Shown here piece after piece: positions 12,133-22,307 of a stretch of DNA of 64,000 nt (positions are counted from its first letter, which is position 1; each line of letters starts with the position of its first letter). Location of the stretch: positions 12,133,298 to 12,197,297 of the forward strand of contig OZ038395.1 of NCBI GenBank assembly GCA_964036045.1. The letters run 5' to 3'. Position numbers and translations under genes: made by a program. The stretch comes from Eutreptiella sp. 'Long Island Sound 2002'. Its lineage: Eukaryota; Euglenozoa; Euglenophyceae; Eutreptiales; Eutreptiaceae. The notes under the pieces were generated by a model. That model made no database searches. It had not been told where the DNA came from and was given only the letters and a program-made list of their open reading frames with translations.

Positions 12133-13228
12133 AGTCCTTATGCCATTATATACAATCCGCGCGCCGAAATGAAACATATCCCAAAAGTCTACGATGCAGC
12201 CCCTCTAAATGACTGCCTCAAAGAGCTGATTCGTGCCGTCATATTTGTTTCGATCAATCAGTGCTGTTCTGCAAAGTTAGGACCTTTACAAGGTTTTAAC
12301 TTCTTTACCAGCATCCACTAATTCCATATAAGCTAGGGATGCGATTTAAAGGTGCACTAGCAACGTTGGGGTGCCGAACAACACTATATGTAAGCCACAG
12401 GCCCCAAATCTCAAGAAATCCATTTGCCATATTATTTATTTGCTGTGCACGCGTGCATTTTGCAGTCGCCGGCATTTGCGATCTTTCATTTTGACTGTCC
12501 AAAGTGAAATCGGGCTACAATGCACAAAATTTCAATCTAAGACCAGATTTATAAATGATTCTAAAAGCCTCGTCTTGCTTTTTAATTGAGAGACCGCCGT
12601 CATTTCGTTTTAGCACCGCTTTTCGATTTGAAAGTTTTTCAGCGCACTCAAGTGCCTTTTTAAGCTGATAAATGCAAAAAACACCCCCAAATTGACCAAA
12701 ATTACCCTTAATTTCGTCAAAATCCGATACAATATGCCTGAGTTATGAATATGTCAATTATACGCTATTTGCACCCTGTATCGCTAATCTTGCCCAATGC
12801 ACCGTCCCTGTCCTTGCGCTGCTAGCTTAAACACAAGGCAAAGGAGTGTTTTTCCGTTTGTTTGTCACCGCCCGGCTCCATTTCCGACATAGAAAGGTGA
12901 CCCGAAAATGGCTAAAAGCGTAATAAGGCTTTTCTTTTGATGGTGCTTCGCACCAGCAAAGGAAAAGCCAGACCAAGCACGAAAGACAAAGGATTCGTTT
13001 AACCTTACTTTTCCACACCCTCCACAACAAATCATGTATCATTGCTTCATTGAAATTTCCTCAACATGCTCATTGTTCTTTGCTATAAATAGCTGATCAT
13101 GCACGTGCATATCGTGCAATCTGAATTCGTCGTCCGACAGATACCCTTCGGAGGCGATCGCAGCCCGCACACTGCCCTTCCCCATCTCGTGGAGCCCCCC
13201 TCCGCTTGTTGAGCTACCGCAGAAAGGG
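12133..13228. other. No supported gene
   Basis: AT-richer sequence with short frames only; nothing recognisable. Confidence 0.4.
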
Positions 13229-14524
13229 GTGGGGCTGTACTGTCGAGACGGTGGAAAACCTTTACCACAAAGGTCTTGGTCTACTTTGGCATGTCTGGTA
13301 GACGGAAATCTCGGAGATGATTGGCAAAATGGAAGTGAAATGGGAACGGAAGAGATTGTCACTGACAATGAGTCCGCAGGCGAGATGAGCCAGGATGAAG
13401 ACGATCAAGAGCGAAATTCCGACGTAGCGTCGCGGAAGGAGGGAAGGAAGAAAGGAGTCTCTCAGAAGATCGCCTCCATTCAGATCCCTAAGAACCTGCC
13501 CGTGGTTATGCTCCAGCACGTGCACGAGATGCTGCACAAGCGGCCCACACATCGGCCAGCCCACCGACCAAGCACTCAGGCTACCGAAGTCTCAAGTTTC
13601 CGCCACCTAAGGCTACCGCCAGTCCGCACTCCAGTCAAGATCATGAACCTGAGATGAATCCCGAGACACACCGAGATCGCGCCCGAGAAAGCTCCCACGA
13701 GTCCAACCATGACCCCAGCGAGCCTGTCCACGGTTTCTCGCAAGATCAAGCCCGAGATGCCGCACCAACACCCCACACCTCGGTCCATCCGCCAGCCATG
13801 CACTCAACTGCCTCCGATGACAGAGCCCGAAGATCCACTGCGCCAAAACCTGAATCGGACAATGACCCAGCACCAGACCTTGCAGACCGCGAAAAAGAGG
13901 AAGTCCGAGAAGTACTCAAGAACCTACAGACAGAATCCGAACCTGAGCCCGAACCACCGATTGCTCAAGACCAAGACAAAGTGGATCCGGACGCCCAAAG
14001 CCCGCCGGCCGACAATGAAAGCCCACCGTTTCCCAGGAAACAGGACCTCAACAGTGAGAATTTCGAACAGATCTCCTCCATCGTGAAAGAGAAATTGGGT
14101 GCTAACATCCCATGGGCTGCGCAGCGCGACGGACAGCAATTCTGGATGGTGGAAACGACCCGAGAGATGTGGAGACGAATGTGCCCAGACCCAGAGTAGA
14201 CATACGAGATGCGAGTACAGCTGCAAGATGGATTCTTCGGAATCAGAACCCGACACAAGGATGGAACCCCGTATACGAAGCACATCAAGGGCAAAGGCAA
14301 GAGCAAGGGTCGAGCAGCCCGCTCTCCGGCCATTCACCCGGGCCACCACTCCAGCCCGTACTCCAGTCATGACCCCGGAGATTGCCCGAGATCGCTCTGG
14401 AGGATGCTCCCATGGGTCCAGCCAGGATCCCTACGAGCCCGCCCAGGGCTATGCGCGAGAATATGCCCGAGGTGCGGCACAGACAACCCACATGTCAGCG
14501 GATCGCTCCCGAGAACGCACCCAT
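13229..14524 (+). other. Low-complexity, repeat-containing reading frames left of the LTR element
   Basis: Open frames 13229-13657, 13654-14199 and 14209-14524 encode acidic, Pro/Arg/His-rich sequence. They include HDPSEPVHGFSQDQARDAA (about 13705) and, in another frame, QDPYEPAQGYAREYARGAA (about 14427). The same module occurs twice in the distal part of the LTR (about 17483 and 17681) and, decayed, right of the element (about 35310). Part of it (QQFWMVETTREMWRRM; KHIKGKGKSKGRAAR) is less repetitive. A stop at 14197-14199 and frame switches suggest decay or unrecognised introns. It may be a host gene split by the element or a remnant of a related element. Function unknown. Confidence 0.35.
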
Positions 14525-17500
14525 TGAAGCGGTACCCAGAACCCCATGGCCAGGTTACGGCATACAACCGGTCTCCGGTCCACTAACCCCATGCACGGCG
14601 TGTTCCGTGCCGTGAAGCCCCGCATCGGCAACCGATGCACCGCCAGCGGAGATTTGTGTATCAGAATATCAGGAATCAACAGGGTTTTATTTTCATATTG
14701 TTTCCGTCAATTTTTACGCTTCCGTTCCGATACTCACTGTTTTGACTGCTGGCGGTTGGTTCGCGACTTTACCGTAACCGCCAGTTTAACTGTTTATAAT
14801 GGAAATTTTAACGCTATCCGTCACGAAGGCTCCAAAGTCGCCAGGAACTGCATGGATGCTTCCGCAATTTTCATAATTAATACTCGCAACCTTAATCCGA
14901 ATTTTTCAGGATGTCGAAATCGGATTTTCGACTTCGACATCCCCGCACTTGATTTGACCTCTTTCGAGTGGACCTACGTGCTTCCGTATGCACGAATCAA
15001 CTTCCCTTTTATCCTGCCCTCCATTTGTCTTAAAGATATGGGCAAAACAAAGTTGATTCGTGAGGCCACTTGTGAAGGTCATATCTCGTGCCGCTTGCGA
15101 GTATTGACGATAAGGAAACGTGGGATGTATTCACAATACTCCCGACGTAATTTGGGAAGCATTATATGCCTTGCGCCTCCACACGTGCGCGCTAGTGTAA
15201 TGGATCATGGTCAAGAGGGTAGAGTTTGCGTTACAACTCATTGGCCATGATATTGCGTGCGTTAAGATAACTTTCGAGTGTAGCGCGCAAGTGTTGGTGT
15301 TGCATAGGAACTCTCCTTGAGTTCCTATGAGCGATTGACACAAAGATATGCCCTTGGAGGGGCATGACATATCGTGGTGGGAGCTACATTTTTGGGCAAT
15401 ATGTGGTATGTGCCATGTGTTGTGTTGTGTGCCCATTTGGCGGGTCCATTACTCCAAGCCAAGCCCGCCAATGGACCTCATATTGTGCAAGCCCCTTCTC
15501 CATACTCCCTACGGTCAATTGCAAGCCTAACCTTCGTGAAGGGAAGCTTGTGTGGTGATCCCGAAGCGATGCGTTGGGAGCAAGGTGTGTGTTTTACAAT
15601 TTTCCATATTTTCATGTGCCCACTTGGGAAGTAGCGCTCGTAACCTTTCAAGGCGCCCCAAGTGGAGCACATATGTGGGATCGAAGGTCAATGGTGTCAA
15701 GTCATTGTGTTTAGAAGGATTAAGTGATTGCACGATCCAAGCCGGAGATATTATAATATAATTGTAGACCTTTCAAGGCACTTTTGTGTGTCATTGTGCC
15801 AATTTTGCCATTTTTGGCTCGTCATGATGTCAAGTGGCGACCGTGTGTCTCAACGTTGCGCTCAATTGACATCATGACCCAAGTATGTTATGAGGGTACA
15901 TACTTCGGTAGCCAACATATCTTGGACCCGGCGAATAACTCCTCTTAGGCTTGGCATACCGTGGCCGCCATGTTGGCGATTTGGGACTATCCCAAATCAT
16001 GGGCTCACTTGGCGACCCTGCCATTCCCAATACCGGAGGAGTTGGGCGACGCCCAAAAGATATGTTGGACCAACATGACTTGATACCAATCCTATGGCAC
16101 ACTCCGGTCCGAGTCGGGCATATGCCTCATTTGCCCCAACCATGAGTGTGCGCATTTTTGGCCATTTTGAGCATTTTTCCACTCTTGCTGCCCGCCGTGC
16201 CCCATGTTCTAACCTTCGTGCACGCCGGACGCATGGACCAATGGACCATATATGACATGGGTGTTATGGGTAATGGTCCCCATGGTCCACACACCACGTG
16301 GGCGAAGCGGAGCCGCCTTCGTTAAGGCGCTAGGCCAAATTGAGTATGGGCAATTTTGCCATTTTTGCATTTGTGGACCCAATTGGGATCGTCACCACGC
16401 CGAGTGGCATGGAGATCTTTGAGAGCCAAGGGCATGGGAGTCTCCGTTGGGCTCCCGATGGATCACGCATGGAATGGCGGATCCGATCTCCAAGCCGGCG
16501 TGGAGATATACTATTGGGAGCACACCGAATTTTGGCTCATTTCAGGCAGCCAAAATGACCCAATTTTGGGACCCCAATTTCCCCCTTCCGTGTGGTCAAT
16601 TGGCGGCCCGATTTCTCTAAGCCCAGAGGGAGCCCGGACCTAAGTCCAAGTTGTACACTCAGATATAAGTCCTAGGTCCTGCCTCCTACCCTGTGAGCCA
16701 TTGGCCTTACCTTGGCCGGGCGAGCCACGCGTGGGAATGACGCCAATTTTGGTGATTTTGGCATCATGACCCCACATGACTCATCCGTGTTGCCCTGATG
16801 CCGGGACCTCAGAGGGAACCAGGTTGGGTGAGGGCTCCAGGGGGTTCGTACTCGAAGGGCACAGGGTCAGTTGCCTCGTCCCTACCTCTGGCGGGTCCGG
16901 ACGAGGGGTCAATTTTGGGGATTTTTGAGTTAATTTCCGTTTGGGCTGAAACAGCCCATTTTCAGCTACCAACTCCTGGGTGATAATGGCGGGGCCATAT
17001 CTCTGGCTCAGAGTGGAGTTGGGACCTGCCATTAAGGGAGCATAGGGAGCCACTGTCGGTTGGCCTTGGAGCCCCTTGGTTCCCAGGAACTCGCCTGTGG
17101 CTGGGCGGGACACCCCCCCTATTGGCAGGGTTTCAGGGTCCGGACTGAGCAGGGCATGGGTTGTGTTTGAGCCCCCGCCCCCATCAGCCACTGAGAGGGT
17201 CGGACCTGGGATTGGGATATGAGTTGGGACTGAGTGTCTATGGTCCTGTGATGCCCTTACCCCAGTCCAGTCTTAACTCCATGTGTACATATCCTGATGT
17301 GTTGCTGTACATACTTTCGTTCCCTCTTTGCAGAGTGGCAAGGATTCTGAAACGCTTTGTCACACGACACAGGCGTATTGATGCCCTTGTGAGCGTAGTG
17401 CCTTGCCTGCCTGCTCACCTGTGCGTGTCACCGCAGCGTCCCGTGGCCGGCCCCCCACGGGAACGCGTCACCATGAGCTCGCCCACGATCCCTATGGGCC

Positions 17501-17889
17501 TGCCCACGGTTACTCGCGAAGTTACTCCCGAGATGCAGCACCGGCAGCCCGCACTTCGGCCCGCTCACCGGCCATGCAATCCGGCTACCACTCCAGCCCG
17601 CACACCAGTCTTGCTCATGAACCCGAGATGACACCTGAGACAGCCCGAGATCGCTACCAAGGACGCACGCATGAGTGAGCCCATGATCCCTACGAGCCGA
17701 CCCACGGCTATGCTCGACGACAGGATCGAGACGAGGTGCAAGCAGCCCTTCGGTGCTTCAGCCCTTCGGCCCGCTCACCGGCCACGCCCATCGGGCACCA
17801 CTGCAGCCCGTACAGCCGTCATGCTCACGACACGAGATGTCGCCCGAAACAGCCCAAGATCGCGCCGCAGGACGATACTATGGACCAGC
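14525..17889 (+). repeat. 5' LTR (3,365 bp)
   Basis: Matches 31951-35315 base for base at an offset of 17,426, without indels that I could see. Differences noticed: near 14622, 15180, 15187, 15204, 17664 and 17855. Its first 2 kb is relatively AT-rich with several perfect palindromes; the last 0.45 kb is GC-rich and shares a coding-like repeat with the flanks. A GATATAAG sequence at about 16662 could be a TATA-like element, which is speculative. Open frames such as 14546-15250 have no domain and recur only because the LTR is duplicated. Confidence 0.9.
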
Positions 17890-17898
17890 ACCCTCCTC
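17881..17898 (+). other. Candidate primer binding site
   Basis: TGGACCAGCACCCTCC starts with the TGG expected opposite a tRNA CCA end and lies at the LTR/internal boundary. However, its first nine bases are also present after the 3' LTR copy (35307-35315), so either the LTR extends into it or the tRNA copy was kept. I cannot name the tRNA. Confidence 0.3.
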
Positions 17899-17972
17899 AA
17901 CAACCACAACCAGTTCGTTGAGTTGAACGAGTGCACATCAAGGCCTTCAAGATCATCTACGCCCCCGCTGCC

Positions 17973-20900
17973 ATGGTGAATTGGCAGGAAGCGGGCAGGA
18001 CGTGGCCGCGGCCCCACCCCCATGCAGCACGCCTGCTGCGTGGGTTGGTTTGGGACCAGCACTACCGCCACAGCCACCCCCAGTGCGAAGGCGGCATGCC
18101 CAGGAGCTTCGAGCTCCGCACGGACATCGCCCCCTACCGCCTGCAGGCCGTGGAGGACTGGCTGCGGGCGGAAGGGTACGAGTACCGCCACCAGCAGAGG
18201 CGCTGGAGGACGTGGACCCGGCCGGACAGGCCCGGCGAAGGCCTGCGTCCCGACGGGATTGAGTAGGACGAGGAGCCCAACGCCTACCCGTCGGGCGCCT
18301 CGATCAACGTCTCCCTGTGGGACTTGATCGAGAGGAAGTTCCCGGAACCGGGGAGCGAGCGCAGGCTGCAGGGCAGCAGCAGCGGGTCTCCGGGGACGGA
18401 GAAGCGGTCCGCCGGGGACAGGAAGAGGGACCGGAAGTGGCGGGAGTACCAGGAGTCCCTGGCCGCCGAAGCCGCCCAAGGCGCCAAGGGCGGAACCCCA
18501 GCCCCCAGTCCCCCACGGGCCAATGGTGGTCACCACCCCGGCTCCACCACCCTTGGCGACTACATCCAAGTCGCCAAGCAGACCCAGGGCAAGTCCCGTC
18601 CGCTGCTCCTGAGGGCCCGGCAGGCCCCAGCAGGCCCCAGCAGCGACGTGGAGTCGGCCCACCGCGGGAGGATGCCGGCCGACCAGGCCAGCTCCAGCAG
18701 CAGCGTCGCTCCCGAAAGGGACGTGGCGCGCGCATGTGAGCGCGCCTGTGGGGTGCCCTGCAACCGTCGGGTTGCCCGGCAACGGGCCAGGCAGTACAGC
18801 GCTGCCGTGGAGGGCGCCACCGGCATCGCCCAGGAGGAGGCTGCGCAGTGGGCGCATGGCATGGCCATCCACGCCCAGACCGTGGCGGCCATTGCGGCCG
18901 GACTCACGGCCGTGGCCGCCCATGGGGCAGCGACTGCCCAGGTCAACGGTGAGTTGGCGGCGGCCGACGCGGAAGCCCGCCTGACGCAGGAGGCCATTGC
19001 CTGCAAGGAGGCCGAGGTGAAGGCGCTGGAAGAGGCGCTTGCCCAGGAGAGGGCAAAGAAGGAGGCGGAGGAAAGGGCCCACGCCGAAGCGACGGCTAAG
19101 GCCCAGGAGGACGCCGCCAAGAAGGAAGCCATCGAGGCCGCGCGACGGAAGGTCGCTGAGGAGAAGGCCAAGACGGAGGCGGAGCTGGCAGCGTTGGAAG
19201 CGCAGAAGGCGCGGCTGCTGCAGGCCCGGGAAGCCGAGGCGGCTTGTGCTCGGGAGGAAGCCGAGGCGCGAGCTGCCGCAGCCACCGCCGCCGCAATGGA
19301 GGAGGCAGAGGCCAAACTCCGCCGCGAGACTCCCCCGGGAGCATCACGAGTGGAGACCCTTCGAAAGCTTTTCGAAGGGGACGCCTCCTCCAAGATGGCG
19401 CTGGATGAGGCCGACACGGGCAGCAGTGGGAGCGGTGGCACCACCGCCCGTCGGCGGAGGAAGGGCAAGGGGAAGACCCCCGAGAGGCCGCGGAGGCCAG
19501 CGGGTGGGCACCCCCACGACAGTGACCCCTTCTTCACCGCCAGTGGCGGGGATGAACGAACCCGTCGACATCGCCAAGTGGTGGCTTGGACGGGCGGAGG
19601 CGGCGGAGATGTCCCCATGGAACCGGAAGGTGAGGATGAGGATCCCCCTCCTCCCTACCGGAGCTCGGAGTCCTCCGTGACCGAGACGCCCAGGTGGGGC
19701 GACATGGACGAGGATGACGACATGGAGTTCGGCATCACGAGGAAGCGCCCATCCTCGGACCCACCGAGGCGACCGGGCGGAGACCCACCGGGACCCCCTG
19801 GCGGAGGACCATCAGGACCCCCTGGAGGACGCCCACCAAGTGGACCCCCTGGAGGTGGACCACCGGGCGGGGGTGGACCCCCTGGACCGGGCGGACCCGG
19901 CGGAGGCCCTCCTGGAGGACCCCCTGGGGACCCCGACGACCCACCAGGGAACGGCGACCCGGATTCCACCTGGCGGTGGATTGTCTACCTCCGCAGGAGG
20001 GTCTTTGCCCTCGAGTGCGAGGTAGACACGGGCAAGGTCGAGATGGCTCGCATCTCCGGGGTCGCCGCGCGCGCGCAGAAGGACCTGGACATCGCCAGGG
20101 CCGAGACCAAGTCGCTGACCAACGTCGTCAGCGGCCTGCAGGAGAGGCTGGACGCGCTGGAAGCCCGTGGGAACGTCGGCAGCGACCACCCACCCCTGGA
20201 GTCTGGCTCGTCGGACGACGGCTGGGGACCCGGACCAGGTCCAGGCAGACCCCACGCCCCCGGCGGAGCCCCCAGGAGTCGCCCCAGCGCCAGTGCCCCC
20301 TCTCTCACCGCCCCCTCTCACCACAGCGCGGGCCGCCGCAGCGAGCGCGTGCCGCCCGGCAGTGGCAGTGAGGAATGGCGCGATGAGTGGCTCAGCGCGG
20401 ACTACCACAACCGCCGTGCTCCACCGCGGACGCCTGTACGCCCCCGACGCCCGCCACCAGCCCCGGCACCAATCCCCAGGGCTGGAGGACGATATGGTGG
20501 ACTCAGGGATGAGGTCCCCAGAGGAGACGTGGAGTGGGATGTTGGCGAAGGTGAGGACCTGGACCTGGACCTGGACCTGGAGGAGTTCGACATCAGCCCG
20601 CCGCGTGGTGTACGACGGGAGGCCGCTGAACGCAGCCGCCGGCGCCGTGATGAGGATGCGTACATGGATGCAGTACGGCGTGAACATTTTGGTTCAGCGT
20701 ACGTGGAGGAACCGCGGCGTAGCCACAGGGACTCCATGGAGGAGATGGACGTGGCGGCCGTGGGAGTCCGTGGGCGAGGCCGATGGGAACCTCGGTCGAC
20801 CTCGCGGCCGGCGTTCATGGTCTCTAAGGCCGCGGACGCCGCCGTGTGGGAAGACTTGAAGGACATCAAGCCCCCCATGTACGATGGCAACCCCCTCAAC

Positions 20901-22307
20901 CTCGACCGCTTCTTGGAGAAGCTGGACGATTGGGGGCTGACCGTCACTGAGGACCTACCTCCCGCGGATGCGGAGAGATATGTCTTCAAACGGTTCAGGT
21001 ACCGCCTGCCGGAAGTGCTCGGCGAGCTATACTTCGTGGCGACCAAGGAGGGGAAAATCAAGACCCTCAAGGACGCCAAGAAGTGGCTCAACGAGCAGGA
21101 GCGGGTGGACGCTCCGCAGGTGGCTGCCAAGCGCTGGAAGTCCATCAAGCTTGAGCATGATGGACGGGAGATCCGCCTACGGGACTGGCGTGACTTCCGA
21201 GGGAAATACACCCTCTTCCGCCGCAATGTGGAGGATTGGAACGAGGGTGACGAGCAGGCTCGCCTGCTCTCCATGCTGCCGGAAGCATGGATCAAGAGGG
21301 TCACCAAGGAGGAATCCAAGAGGGCCAAGTCCAACCACACGGTCAAGATGATGCTCCCCAAGGAGTATCATACGAACGTGGTGTCTTGGGCGAAGAAGAA
21401 CGTGGCCCGGGATGTCAAACGGCACTCCCTGCGGAACGCCCTTCTCATCACCGTCTCGGGCGATCGCGAGAAGACCGCGATGTGGCGCCTTGACGACTGT
21501 GAGTTGAGCGGCCAGACCATCCGTCTGCAGCCCATCCCGGCGCGGATGAGCTGCGACGAGATCCTGGAGTGGGTTGGCGAGGAAGTACTCAAGGAGTACC
21601 GAAACCTCCACCACACCCGCGGGTTGAGGCCCGGCGACCGCGACGTCAACTACGTTGGCGAGGGACCTGGCGGGGAATCTGCCATGGACCCAGCGGGAGC
21701 CGGCGGCGATGAGACTCTCGTCGACGATGACGACGACGATGAGCCCGCCGAAGTGGCCGTTTGTGCCTTCGTGGCCAAGAACCTGAACACGGGGAGCAAG
21801 CCGGGAAACTGGAAGCCCCTGCAGCAGGGTTGGAGGAAGCAGGAGAAGAGGGACCCTCGCCGCATTGGCGACCCTCCGCTGTCCTTTGCAGAGTTCATAC
21901 GAGCTCACCCTCAGGGCTGTTTCGTGTGTTATGGGAGGAAGAAAGGCTTCAACCATGACCACCGAACATGCCCCGTCCACAAGGCCGACACGGAGGCTTA
22001 CAAGAAGGCGCACGGGTCGAAGAAGCGTGCGCCCGCGGGTATCCGGGAAGGCAAAATGGAGGTCGACAAGGACGAGCTGGCCAAGCTGATGTCGTCGGTG
22101 GGGACCGAGTTGGCCAAGGAGATCCAGGAGATCAAGCGGAACTGGGTCCCCAGGTCGGACAACAAGAACAAGGAGAACAACCAGAATGAACAGAACAAGG
22201 ACAAGGACAAGAAGGGTAAAGGAGGAGGTAAAGGGGGAAGAAAGAAGGGCGTCAACGACGTTGAGGCCGAGGAGAACACCCCCTCTTCCACAACCGACGC
22301 CCCCTAG
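17973..22307 (+). CDS. Gag polyprotein of the LTR element (with one internal TAG)
   Basis: Frame opens at ATG 17973 and closes at TAG 22305-22307, 1,444 codons; it is interrupted by a TAG at 18264-18266 (codon 98), after which the protein continues in the same frame. Order: N-terminal unique part; Ala/Glu/Lys-rich coiled coil (about residues 325-450); acidic and Pro/Gly-rich segment with PPG-type repeats (about 590-660); capsid-like region beginning near residue 949 (KPPMYDGNPLNLDRFLEKLD), typical of Ty3 gag; an atypical zinc knuckle CFVCYGRKKGFNHDHRTC (C-x2-C-x8-H-x4-C) near residue 1317; and a Lys/Asn/Gly-rich basic tail. Gag forms the particle and packages the RNA. It is much longer than usual Ty3 Gag (300-500 residues). 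Confidence 0.8.

Noticed and set aside
14546-15250. 234-codon frame in both LTRs
   Set aside because: It has no domain and appears twice only because the LTR is duplicated.
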